Positions 24,927 to 33,298 of a stretch of 64,000 nt of DNA are shown in pieces; within the stretch, counting starts at the first letter, position 1; the number at the start of each line of letters is the position of its first letter. Source of the DNA: Actinoplanes ianthinogenes (GTDB lineage: Bacteria > Actinomycetota > Actinomycetes > Mycobacteriales > Micromonosporaceae); NCBI RefSeq assembly GCF_018324205.1, contig NZ_AP023356.1, positions 434,001 to 498,000 on the forward strand, read 5' to 3'. Under the pieces are notes generated by a model that saw only the letters and a program-made list of their open reading frames with translations, ran no database searches and was not told the DNA's origin. The translations under genes were made by a program, and so were the position numbers.

Positions 24927-25745
24927 TCACCGGCGGGCGTGTCTGGTGGCCCAGTCCAGGGCGTAATCGGCCACCTGCTCCCAGCCGGGCTCGACGCCGG
25001 TGAAGTGGGAGCGGTCCGGGAACTCGTAGGTCTCGGTGAGCGCGTCGGAGTTGCGGTACTTCTTCGCGTTGGAGCGGATCACCGAAGGCGGCATCAGGTG
25101 GTCTTTGCCACCCATGATGAACAGCAGCGGGGCCCGGTCGTCCAGGTCGTAGTCGACCCAGGTCTCCTGGTGGCCGGGTTTCCAGTTCGCGATCAGGCCG
25201 TAAGCCCAGACCCAGTTGCCGGGCGCCGGGATGTGCAGCCGGTCGTATGCCGCGTCGGACTCCTCCCGGCTGACCGTGTTGGCGAACGCGTAGTGGAACT
25301 GCTCCTTGGTGAAACCGACCGCGCGGTGCCGGTTGGCCGGGTTCCGCAGAATCGGGAACAGTGACCTGATCTGCGACGGCGGGTTCACCCGCACGCCCTC
25401 GGGCGGCGCCGAGTCGATCGTCACCGCCGCGGCGCCCAGACCCCGGTTGACCAGGAGCTGGGTAAGGGTCCCGCCGAAGGAGTGGCCCATGATGATCGGC
25501 GGCCGGTCCAGGCTCTCGACGACCTCGCTGAGGTGCTCGAGCGTGTCGGGCACCGAGGCCTCTGCGATGATCTTGGGGTTTTCCCGCAGTGCCTCGACCT
25601 CGATCTCGAATCCGGGGTAACTCGGCACGATCACCTCGTGGCCCTTCGCCCGGTAGTGATCCACCCAGCGGTCCCAGCTGCGGGCGGTCATCCACAGTCC
25701 GTGGATCAGCACGATCGGCAGAGCGGTGCTCGTCGGCTCGGTCAT
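24927..25745 (-). CDS. Alpha/beta hydrolase
   Basis: The 272-residue protein has an oxyanion HGLWM after strand 3 (IVLIHGLWMTARSWDRW), nucleophile elbow GHSFGGT (about residue 97), an acid near GGKDHLMPP and a His in DRSHFTG. It therefore looks catalytically complete. The substrate is unknown; relatives act on esters or lactones. Its ATG overlaps the stop of the truncated DUF417-like frame as ATGA, so the two are translationally coupled. Confidence 0.88.
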   Translation of the reverse strand: MTEPTSTALPIVLIHGLWMTARSWDRWVDHYRAKGHEVIVPSYPGFEIEVEALRENPKIIAEASVPDTLEHLSEVVESLDRPPIIMGHSFGGTLTQLLVNRGLGAAAVTIDSAPPEGVRVNPPSQIRSLFPILRNPANRHRAVGFTKEQFHYAFANTVSREESDAAYDRLHIPAPGNWVWAYGLIANWKPGHQETWVDYDLDDRAPLLFIMGGKDHLMPPSVIRSNAKKYRNSDALTETYEFPDRSHFTGVEPGWEQVADYALDWATRHARR

Positions 25746-25972
25746 GGCTCTCCTTCCGATGAGGGCTGCGGCCACCCTAGGAACCGCCGAGCGGCCGAAA
25801 CCTCATCCCGCGGGGATGAGGTCAGCAGCACCCGCGTCGTGATCCCGCCTGGCCGGAACCGGTCCTGGAACTTGAGTGCACCCACCCACACGAAGACCGT
25901 GACCAGCCCCCATCGCGTGACCGCGAGCCCGAGGGAGGCCAGGTCGCGGTCCGATGTGCCTTCTGCGCTCAT
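25742..25972 (-). pseudogene. Truncated DUF417/YkgB-type membrane protein
   Basis: The first half of this 76-residue frame matches the start of DUF417 (YkgB-like) membrane proteins: LGLAVTRWGLVTVFVWVGAL then KFQ and a diverged GITTRVLLTSSP. Full members have about 180 residues and four membrane helices. Here only the first helix is left before a short unrelated tail. The frame begins 14 bp after ndh and overlaps the hydrolase start, so it may survive because translation of the next gene depends on it. It could also be a genuine small protein. Confidence 0.6.
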
Positions 25973-25986
25973 GTCTTCCTCTCCGG

Positions 25987-27225
25987 TTACCGGATCAGTG
26001 GGTCCCAGCCCCGCAGATGCCGCACGGACTGCCGGTACTCCCACTCGATGGCGTCCTTGAGCAGGTGGGCCAGCCGCCCGCCGCTGGTGAAGCCGGCGAT
26101 GTCGGCGACCCCGCGACGGGTTCCGACCGAGACGACGAACCCCTTGTCGTGGAAGGTGAACGCCTCCAGTGCCGAGCCGTCCAGCTCTGCGTGCAGGTTG
26201 CGGGCCACCGTCTCGCCCTCCTCCAGCGCTACTTGCGCCAGCGGGGGCAGCACGTGGCCGCTGTCCGGATCGGTCACCGAGGCCAGGTCGCCGGCGACAT
26301 AGATGTCCGGGTGGTCCAGGACGCGAAGGAACCGGTCGGCTTCGACGCGGCCGTTGTGGCCGGTCGGCAGCTCGGATGCGGCGACCAGGTCCGGTGCCTT
26401 GACCCCGCCGGCCCAGACGAACACGCCACCGGCCACCAGCCGCCCGTCCTCGAGGCGGAACGCCTCCTCGGTCGCGGCGGCGATCACCGCGCCGGTATGC
26501 ACCTGCACACCCAGCTCGGCCAGGATCCTGGTGGCCTCGTCGACCAGCTTGGGCGAGGAGCCGGCCAGGATGGCCGGGCCCGCCTCGACCAGCAGGACCG
26601 CAGGCCGGTCCGGCGCCACACCGTGCCGACTGGCCAGCTCGGGCAGTATCTCGGCCAGCTCACCGGCAAGCTCGACCCCGGTGGCGCCACCGCCACCGAC
26701 CACGACGGTCGCCCGGCGGCGCTGTTCCTCGGGGTCGGCGGTCAGCGCGGCGTCGTCGAGCGCCCGGCCGACCGCCGCCCACACCTGTTCGGCGTCATCG
26801 ACCGAGTACACCGGCAATGTGCGCTGGGCCAGCCCGGGGATGGCGAAGTCGTTGGGCCGGCTGCCCAGCGCCAGCACCAGGCGCCGCCAGCCGATCGGCC
26901 CGGCCCGGGTGAGCAGCCTGCGGCCGGCCAGGTCGAGACCGATGATCTCGGTTTGGCGGAACCGGACCCGCTCGGCCAGCACCTCCTGCAGCGGGAGCCG
27001 CACCGCCCCGGCGGCACGGGTGCCGGCGGCGAGCCGGGGCAGCTCGGTGAGCACCTGGTGGTAGTCGTTGCGGTCGATCAGGACCAGCTCGACCTCGGGG
27101 TGCTTGTCCAACCTGGCCGTCAGGCGCAAGGCGACGTGCAACCCGGCATAGCCGGCGCCGGCGACCACGACCGAGCCGCTGTCGCCGGTGGCGAGTTCAC
27201 CCATGGGAGGCCACGTCTCTGGCAT
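25987..27225 (-). CDS. ndh: Type II NADH dehydrogenase-like flavoprotein
   Basis: The 412-residue protein has two dinucleotide folds: FAD motif VVVAGAGYAGLHVALRL (about residues 18-34) and NADH motif VVVGGGGATGVELAGEL (about 172-188). YVAGDLASV is the FAD-phosphate region and the C-terminus resembles NDH-2 enzymes. It would oxidise NADH and reduce a quinone at the membrane surface. It heads the leftward run with the truncated DUF417 gene and the hydrolase. ATG 27204 is an alternative start. Confidence 0.85.
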   Translation of the reverse strand: MPETWPPMGELATGDSGSVVVAGAGYAGLHVALRLTARLDKHPEVELVLIDRNDYHQVLTELPRLAAGTRAAGAVRLPLQEVLAERVRFRQTEIIGLDLAGRRLLTRAGPIGWRRLVLALGSRPNDFAIPGLAQRTLPVYSVDDAEQVWAAVGRALDDAALTADPEEQRRRATVVVGGGGATGVELAGELAEILPELASRHGVAPDRPAVLLVEAGPAILAGSSPKLVDEATRILAELGVQVHTGAVIAAATEEAFRLEDGRLVAGGVFVWAGGVKAPDLVAASELPTGHNGRVEADRFLRVLDHPDIYVAGDLASVTDPDSGHVLPPLAQVALEEGETVARNLHAELDGSALEAFTFHDKGFVVSVGTRRGVADIAGFTSGGRLAHLLKDAIEWEYRQSVRHLRGWDPLIR

Positions 27226-27393
27226 CGGTCGTACTCAAGGAGGGGCTCCTTCCGTCCTGCCGGTGTAACACCACACGCCCGGCCGCGACTCATCCTCGCG
27301 GGGTGATGCGCCGCCGCCGGAGAGTCCCGAGGATGGACGCCACCCGTGTGACTAGGAAGCGTCTCTCGGATCACGTTGGCTCGTTGATGGAAC

Positions 27394-28259
27394 GTGCCGG
27401 TTCGTCGATGGATCTCTGATGACATGTGGGCTCGGGTGGAGCCCCATCTGCCGGACCGGTCGCCGCAACGCGGCGGCCGGTGGGCTGATCACCGTGAGGT
27501 GATCGAAGCGATCGCGTGGAAGTACCGCACCGGGTCACCGTGGCGCGACCTGCCCGACGAACTGGGATCGTGGAAAGGGGCCTACTCCCGGTTCCGGCGC
27601 TGGACCCTAGACGGGACCTGGCAGAACGTGCTGACCGCGGTGCAGGCCGACGCGGACGCGGCAGGCGAACTGGACTGGTTGGTCACGGCAGTCGACTCGA
27701 CCGTGGTCCGCGCCCATCAGCATGCGGCCGGGCTCAGGCCGGGAAAAGACCACGTCGGCGAGAACCCGCCGACCACGGCCTCGGCCGGTCCCGCGGCGGC
27801 TTGACCACCAAGCTTCATCTGGCCGCCGATTCCTGCTGCCGACCGATGAGCCTGGTGGTCACCGCCGGCCAGGCCGGTGATGCACCACAGTTCGAAACGG
27901 TCATGAACGCCATCCGCGTGCCCCGCCAAGGATCCGGACGGCCACGACAACGGCCACGGCGGGTTCTCGCGGATAAGGCGTACTCGTCGAGGGCGATCCG
28001 TTCCTGGCTGCGCCGCCGCGGCATCCGCGCAACCATTCCACAGCCGCGTGACCAGCAAGAACATCGTCTGCGGCGAGGCAGTCACGGCGGCCGTCCACCT
28101 GCTTTCGACCCCGTCGCCTACCGACAGCGCAACATCGCCGAACGCTGCATCAACCGACTCAAACAATGGCGCGGCCTGGCCATGCGTACCGACAAACTAG
28201 CCGTCCACTACCAGGCCGCACTCACCCTCGCAGGGATCCTGCTCTGGGCCAAACCATGA
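27394..28259 (+). CDS. IS5-family transposase made by -1 frameshifting
   Basis: Frame A (GTG 27394 to stop 27804) carries MWARVEPHLPD, the YRTGSPWRDLPDELG segment and the first catalytic Asp in TAVDSTVVRAHQHA. Frame B continues in -1 with GRSRGGLTTKLHLAADS, the second Asp in VLADKAYSSRAIR, and the catalytic Glu in RNIAERCINRLKQWRGLAMR, ending at 28259. Joined at the slippery site they give a full DDE transposase of about 288 residues. Both halves look intact, so this is programmed expression rather than decay. Confidence 0.9.
27741..27747 (+). other. Canonical -1 frameshift heptamer G GGA AAA
   Basis: In the zero frame the codons read CCG GGA AAA GAC, so the heptamer G GGA AAA has the X XXY YYZ form for simultaneous slippage. 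Shifting back one base here joins frame A exactly to frame B of the transposase (AGKRPRRREPADHG in the new frame). Confidence 0.8.
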
Positions 28260-28315
28260 TCCGAGAGACGCTTCCTAGGCGTCGCGAGCCGGTTCGACGG
28301 AGAGGAAAGCGGGAC

Positions 28316-29518
28316 ATGACCACGCCCGAGCAGCAGGCCGGCGATGTCATCCGGCCGTACACCGTACAGATCCCCAAGGACGCGATCGACGATCTCCAGC
28401 GCCGCCTCGCCGCGACCCGCTGGCCGACCAGGGAGATCGTCGGCGACCGCACCCAGGGAGTGCAACTGGCCACCATGCGGGCCCTGCACCAGTTCTGGGC
28501 AACACAGTACGACGGGCGGCGGGTCGCCGCCCGGCTGAACGCGCTACTGCAGTTCACCACGCGGATCGACGGCGTCGGGATTCACTTCGTGCACGTCCGG
28601 TCCGCGCACCCGGACGCGCTGCCGCTGATCATGACGCACGGCTGGCCGGGCTCGGTCATCGAGATGCTCGACGCGGTCGGCCCGCTCACCGACCCCACCG
28701 CACACGGCGGCACGCCGGCCGACGCGTTCCACCTCGTGCTGCCCTCGCTGCCGGGATACGGCTTCTCCGGCGAGCCGGCCGAGACCGGGTGGGACCTCGC
28801 CCGGACAGCGCGGGCCTGGTCGGAGCTCATGCGCCGACTCGGCTACCACCGCTACGTGGCTCAGGGTGGTGACGTCGGCGCCGGTGTCACCGATGCGATG
28901 GGCAGGATCGGACCCGACGGGCTGGCCGGTATCCACACCAACCTGCTGGTACCGGCCCTCAACGACCCGGCCTCGCTACCGCACGAGACCGACGCCGAAC
29001 GCGCCGCCCTGGCCGCCATCACAACGTTCCAGACCAGCGGAAACGGCTACTTCGTGGAGATGGCGACCCGGCCGCAGACGATCGGGTACGCACTGCTCGA
29101 CTCGCCGGCCGCACTCGCCGCCTGGATGATCGACCACGACACCGACGCCTATTACAAGATCACCCGAGCGTTCGTCGACGATCAGCCCTCCGGCAACCTC
29201 ACCCGCGAACACATCCTGGACAACATCACGACCTACTGGCTGACCGGAACCGGTGCGTCCGCCGCACGGTCCTACTGGGAAGCCTACGGACCGGACGCAC
29301 CCGCCGCGGGCAGCCGGCCCCTCCCGCCGCCCCGGATCCCGGTCGGTTTCAGCACCTTCCCCGGCGAGATCTGGCGGACACCACGCAGCTGGGCCGAGAA
29401 GTCATACCCCACCCTCAACTATTTCGGCGAAGCCGAACGCGGCGGCCACTTCGCCGCCTGGGAGGAACCGGAACTGTTCGCGGCGCAGCTACGAGCCGCC
29501 TTCCGCCCGCTGCGGTGA
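28316..29518 (+). CDS. Epoxide hydrolase-family alpha/beta hydrolase
   Basis: The 400-residue protein has the EHN N-terminal region (IRPYTVQIPKDAIDDLQRRL and WPTREIVGD) and an alpha/beta core with the HGWPGS oxyanion motif. The elbow QGGDVGAG holds the nucleophile Asp at about residue 184, and the late His lies in RGGHFAAWEEP. This is the layout of juvenile-hormone-type microsomal epoxide hydrolases, which convert epoxides to diols. ATG 28316 has a GAGAGGAAAG site. The IS5 insertion lies immediately upstream. Confidence 0.9.
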   Translation: MTTPEQQAGDVIRPYTVQIPKDAIDDLQRRLAATRWPTREIVGDRTQGVQLATMRALHQFWATQYDGRRVAARLNALLQFTTRIDGVGIHFVHVRSAHPDALPLIMTHGWPGSVIEMLDAVGPLTDPTAHGGTPADAFHLVLPSLPGYGFSGEPAETGWDLARTARAWSELMRRLGYHRYVAQGGDVGAGVTDAMGRIGPDGLAGIHTNLLVPALNDPASLPHETDAERAALAAITTFQTSGNGYFVEMATRPQTIGYALLDSPAALAAWMIDHDTDAYYKITRAFVDDQPSGNLTREHILDNITTYWLTGTGASAARSYWEAYGPDAPAAGSRPLPPPRIPVGFSTFPGEIWRTPRSWAEKSYPTLNYFGEAERGGHFAAWEEPELFAAQLRAAFRPLR

Positions 29519-29543
29519 CCGCGGACCGGCCAGGACGCGGTGG

Positions 29544-30014
29544 TCAGGCCGGCACGCGGCCGGGCCCGGGACCCGCCCCGGCCGACGTGACGCCGCGCGT
29601 GAAGCACCGGCCCAGCCACGGCGTGAGCTGGACGACGCCCCAGCTCACCTCGACGATCAGGAACGGCCAGAGGATGGCGCTCGCGCCGGCGGTGAGCCCA
29701 TACGCCATCCAGGTGGAGAACAGCGCCCGGGCGACGCCGTCGTACGCGCCGTGCACCGGCAGCGTCCCGGCCAGACGCAGCACGGACCAGACGACGACCA
29801 CCGAGCCCATCAGGTTCGCGTACAGAATCATCATCGGCTCCTGCGGCGGCAGCGGCCCCAGCCCGAGGCTGTCGCCGGTCGCGGACAGCAGGCGGTGCAG
29901 CAATCCGTAGGTCCACGGGGTCATGAAGCCGGCGGTGACGATCAGGTCGTACCACGCGCTGGCGCGCACGACGCGCCGGTAGGCGGGGCTGAACGGGTTG
30001 CCGAAGGTGCGCAC
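29544..30014 (-). CDS. Four-helix membrane protein, likely MerR target
   Basis: The 156-residue protein has four hydrophobic segments (about residues 22-40, 62-82, 98-115 and 118-135) and a Gly/Pro-rich tail. No family is recognised with certainty. Its promoter has a MerR-type long spacer and is divergent from the MerR gene, so it is probably activated by that regulator. Confidence 0.72.
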   Translation of the reverse strand: MRTFGNPFSPAYRRVVRASAWYDLIVTAGFMTPWTYGLLHRLLSATGDSLGLGPLPPQEPMMILYANLMGSVVVVWSVLRLAGTLPVHGAYDGVARALFSTWMAYGLTAGASAILWPFLIVEVSWGVVQLTPWLGRCFTRGVTSAGAGPGPGRVPA

Positions 30015-30055
30015 GAACTACTCCCCGAGGCGTTCTGGACGGTGACGCCCGACGC

Positions 30056-30083
30056 TAAACCCTGGAGTACGCTCCAAGGTCAA
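30056..30083 (-). promoter_or_regulatory. MerR-type promoter/operator
   Basis: On the minus strand TTGACC is followed after 19 bp by TTAGCG. The overlong spacer is occupied by the inverted repeat CCTTGGAGCGTACTCCAGGG. A 19-bp spacer with a GGAG-N4-CTCC dyad is the hallmark of promoters distorted and activated by MerR proteins. It would drive the membrane protein gene and control the divergent merR-like gene. Confidence 0.75.
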
Positions 30084-30103
30084 ATCTGTGGGCCGGGGGG
30101 ATC

Positions 30104-30460
30104 GTGCTGATCGGCGAGCTCGCGGCGCAGGCCGGCCTGACCACGGACGCCGTGCGCTTCTACGAGAAGGTCGGCCTGGTGACCAGCCGGCGGCTGGCCA
30201 ACGGCTACCGGGACTTCCCGCCCGAGACGGTCGCCTGGTTGCACTACGTGCGCACCGCACAGGCGCTCGGTTTCTCGCTCGCCGAGATCGGCCGCCTCGG
30301 CGAGGAGGTCCGCGACGCGCCGGACAGCGCCGAGCGGTTGTCCCTGCTGTTCACCGAGAAGATCCGGATCATCGACGCGCGGATGGCCGAGCTGGCCGCG
30401 ATGCGTGCCGACCTCGCGGACCGGGTCGGCACCGGCTGCCCCCTGCGCCCGGAGACCTGA
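30104..30460 (+). CDS. MerR-family transcriptional regulator
   Basis: The 118-residue protein begins MLIGELAAQAGLTTDAVRFY (GTG start) with EKVGLV, then NGYRDFPPETVAWLHYVRTA and a coiled dimerisation helix. The C-terminus has a single Cys in GTGCPLRPE, so a two- or three-Cys metal site is not evident. It probably binds the dyad just upstream and activates the divergent membrane protein. Confidence 0.9.
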   Translation: MLIGELAAQAGLTTDAVRFYEKVGLVTSRRLANGYRDFPPETVAWLHYVRTAQALGFSLAEIGRLGEEVRDAPDSAERLSLLFTEKIRIIDARMAELAAMRADLADRVGTGCPLRPET

Positions 30461-30508
30461 GCGGCGCCACCGCGAACCGGGGGTGCCGGCTCGTGGTGGC
30501 GGGATTCG

Positions 30509-33265
30509 TCAGGCCGTCGGTGGCCGGCTCGGGTACACGGCAGGGTCGCCCTGCACCACCCAGACCTGCGGGTTGTCGATCGGGATGAAGGATCGGTCGC
30601 CGCCGGGTTCCCGGGTGGCCGGCACGCTGTCGCCGCCCGGCTGGTGGACGATGAAGTTGACCGGCTTGGTGTCGTCGGCGATGGGAATGTCGAACTCGGC
30701 CCAGCCGTCCACGATCCGGGCCGGCGGCAGGGGCCGGTCCCAGGTCACGGTGGCCAGGGTGGCCGGGTCGACGGCGTCACCCCAGAGGTGCAGGCCCCAG
30801 CCGGTGTAGTCGCCGGCCGGCCGCAGGTAGCGCAGCGTGGCCACGGTCACCGGCGGTCCGGCGTAGCGGACGGTGCGGACCGCGCTGGTGACCCGGGTGC
30901 CGCCGGGTTCGGTGAGGATCGCCCGGTAGTGGATCGGGGTGCCCGCGGCCAGGTTGAGCGGGGCCAGGTCGTCGCGGACGGTGTACGCCGGCGAGGACGT
31001 GTCCCGGCCGATGCCGGTCCAGGCGCCGTCGCCGACGCTGCGCTCGAACCGCACCGCCTGGCCGGCCCGCTCGGGATCGGTGACCGCCCGCACCTCGACG
31101 GTGCCGCGGACCTGGCTGCCCTCGGCGGGGGACTCGATGGTGACCGCCGGCGGCGGGACCCGGGTGGCCCGGGTCCGGCTGGTGGCGGTGTGCCCGGCGT
31201 TGTCCAGCACCACCGCGCGATACTCCACCGCCTGCCCGGTACGCAGGCCGGACACGTCGTGGAACACCCGGTACGGTGCGGTGTCGTCGGTGCCGATCGG
31301 GGTCCAGCCACCACGCCCGGTCCGGGCGTAGAAGGTGACCTCGGTGAATGACGAGCCGGCCACCTCGGCGCCCACCTGCATCCGCCCGGACGAGGCGGCC
31401 ACCGGAGTGGGCCGGGTCAGCGAGACGGCAGGCGCCGCCGGGGACGCCGGGATCCGGCCGGTGGACGCGTACACGACGGTTGACAGCGGCGGCACGGTGA
31501 CCGTCAGGCGGCGGTCGGCGGCGGAGCGGGCCCGGTCGGGGGCGGTGCCGTACAGCTTCTGGAAGGTGCCGCCGGCCAGGTAGGTGGGGATGGCGGCGGT
31601 CCTCGGCTGCTCGCTGTCGTTGAGCGCGACCACGTACTCGCGCTGGTGCTCGCGGTCGATGCGGGAGAAGGCGTAGACGCCGGCCTGGGCGTCGGCGTAC
31701 CGGTTCTGGTGTGCGCCGTCGCGCAGCGCCGGATACCGCCGGGTGAGCGCGGCGAGGCCGCTGATCGTACGGTAAAGCGGGTGTGAATCGACGAAGTTGT
31801 CCTGGGCGTGGGTGGCGTCGGTGCCGAGCAGGTCGTCCTTGAGGTATTCCGGCACCTTGCTGGCGAACATGCTCTGCCGCGAGTCCTGGCCCCCGCCGGC
31901 GCCGGTGAAGCCCTGCTCGTCGCCGTAGTAGACGACCGGGTTGCCGCGGGAGAAGTACAGCAGTTCGTGGGCGAGCCGGTCCCGGGCCAGCCATTCCGCG
32001 TCGCCGGCGCCCGGGTTGTCGGTGACCACGAAGGTGCCGATCCGGCCCATGTCGTGGTTACCGAGGAAGGTGGGCAGCTGGTAGACGTTGGAGTCGGCGT
32101 CGGTGTACCAGTCGTCGCCCTCGAAGAACTGGGCCAGGGCACCGGCCGGCCCGCTGCGCGAGGCGAAGGTGCGCGCCGCGTCCTGGAACGGGAAGTCGAG
32201 GACCGCCTGCATCCGGTCGGTGGTGGTGAAGTGCGAGCCGAACGGCCGGCTGGTGTCGTAGACCTCGCCGAACATGAAGAACTCGGGCTTGCCGTGCGCC
32301 CGGGCGTAGGCCAGCACCTCCGGGCCGAACTGCTGCCAGAACGCGTCGTCGACGTGCCGCATCGTGTCGATCCGGAAGCCGTCGACGCCGAAGTCGCGGA
32401 TCCAGGTCTCGTAGATGTCGATCATCCCGCGGACCACCCGCGGATTCTCGGTGAACAGGTCGTCGAGGCCGAAGAAGTCGCCGTAGTACGAGTTCTCGCC
32501 GGTGAAGGTGGTGTCGCCGCGGTTGTGGTAGAGCGTGACGTCGTTGAGCCAGGCCGGCACCTTGAGGTTCCGCTCGGCCGGGTCCAGCACCGGGGTGTAC
32601 GGGAACGACACGGCCGGGTCGAGCGCCGGGAAGCGGTTCGTGCCGGCGTAGTCCCGGTCGTCGAACGGCCGGCCGGCGGCGGTCCGGTACGGCACGGCGT
32701 CCTTGCTCACGTACGGCCGGCGGGCGCCCTGGGCGTACCCGATCACATCGGCGGTGTGGTTGGTGATGATGTCGAAGTAGACCTTCATGCCGCGCTGGTG
32801 CGCCGCGTCGATCAGGGCCCGCAGGTCCTCGTTGGTGCCGAGGTGCGGATCGATCTTGGTGAAGTCGGTGATCCAGTAGCCGTGGTAGCCCGCCGACGGC
32901 CCGTCCTCCAGTTGCACCGCCTTGTTCTTGAAGCTCGGCGTCAACCAGATCGACGTCGTGCCGAGGCCCTCGATGTAGTCCAGGCGCCGCCGCAGCCCGG
33001 CCAGGTCACCACCGTTGTAGAACCCGCGCTGGGTGGGATCGAACCCGGACACCAGCCGGTCGTCGCCGAGCCCGCCGGTGTCGTTGTCGGTGTCCCCGTT
33101 GTCGAACCGGTCGGCCATGACGAAGTAGAAGTTCTCGTCGGAGACCGGAGCCCGCACGGAGTGCCGGCCCGGCAGGTCGTTCCCGCCGGCCCGGGCCGGC
33201 GACGTCAGTGCCCCGGCCGTCAATACGGCCGGGAGCAGCATGGCCAGTACCGAACGTATGCGCAT
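30509..33265 (-). CDS. Secreted GH13 alpha-amylase/pullulanase-type enzyme
   Basis: The 918-residue protein has a signal peptide (cleavage near residue 26) and a GH13 barrel. Catalytic residues are the nucleophile D300 in DGFRIDT, acid/base E334 in MFGEVYD and D405 in FLGNHD. Two immunoglobulin-like modules follow (about 630-720 and 725-810), then a C-terminal pullulanase-associated carbohydrate-binding domain (GDYTGWGLHLWGDAVDP, about 825-918). It would cut alpha-glucans outside the cell to feed the ABC transporter encoded upstream. It is the last gene of the operon, 33 bp after GH31. Confidence 0.92.
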   Translation of the reverse strand: MRIRSVLAMLLPAVLTAGALTSPARAGGNDLPGRHSVRAPVSDENFYFVMADRFDNGDTDNDTGGLGDDRLVSGFDPTQRGFYNGGDLAGLRRRLDYIEGLGTTSIWLTPSFKNKAVQLEDGPSAGYHGYWITDFTKIDPHLGTNEDLRALIDAAHQRGMKVYFDIITNHTADVIGYAQGARRPYVSKDAVPYRTAAGRPFDDRDYAGTNRFPALDPAVSFPYTPVLDPAERNLKVPAWLNDVTLYHNRGDTTFTGENSYYGDFFGLDDLFTENPRVVRGMIDIYETWIRDFGVDGFRIDTMRHVDDAFWQQFGPEVLAYARAHGKPEFFMFGEVYDTSRPFGSHFTTTDRMQAVLDFPFQDAARTFASRSGPAGALAQFFEGDDWYTDADSNVYQLPTFLGNHDMGRIGTFVVTDNPGAGDAEWLARDRLAHELLYFSRGNPVVYYGDEQGFTGAGGGQDSRQSMFASKVPEYLKDDLLGTDATHAQDNFVDSHPLYRTISGLAALTRRYPALRDGAHQNRYADAQAGVYAFSRIDREHQREYVVALNDSEQPRTAAIPTYLAGGTFQKLYGTAPDRARSAADRRLTVTVPPLSTVVYASTGRIPASPAAPAVSLTRPTPVAASSGRMQVGAEVAGSSFTEVTFYARTGRGGWTPIGTDDTAPYRVFHDVSGLRTGQAVEYRAVVLDNAGHTATSRTRATRVPPPAVTIESPAEGSQVRGTVEVRAVTDPERAGQAVRFERSVGDGAWTGIGRDTSSPAYTVRDDLAPLNLAAGTPIHYRAILTEPGGTRVTSAVRTVRYAGPPVTVATLRYLRPAGDYTGWGLHLWGDAVDPATLATVTWDRPLPPARIVDGWAEFDIPIADDTKPVNFIVHQPGGDSVPATREPGGDRSFIPIDNPQVWVVQGDPAVYPSRPPTA

Positions 33266-33298
33266 CGAACCTCCCCAGGAGACTTGCGATGAGATCGG

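Larger units (their letters stand above)
27352..28278 (+). mobile_element. IS5-family (IS427-like) insertion sequence
   Basis: Perfect 22-bp inverted repeats lie at 27352-27373 and 28257-28278 (CTAGGAAGCGTCTCTCGGAT and complement). The target duplication is TA or CTAG, since the palindrome merges with the repeat ends. Two overlapping frames encode the transposase. The element separates ndh from the epoxide hydrolase gene, whose start is only 38 bp from the right end, so the element may affect that promoter. Confidence 0.93.
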
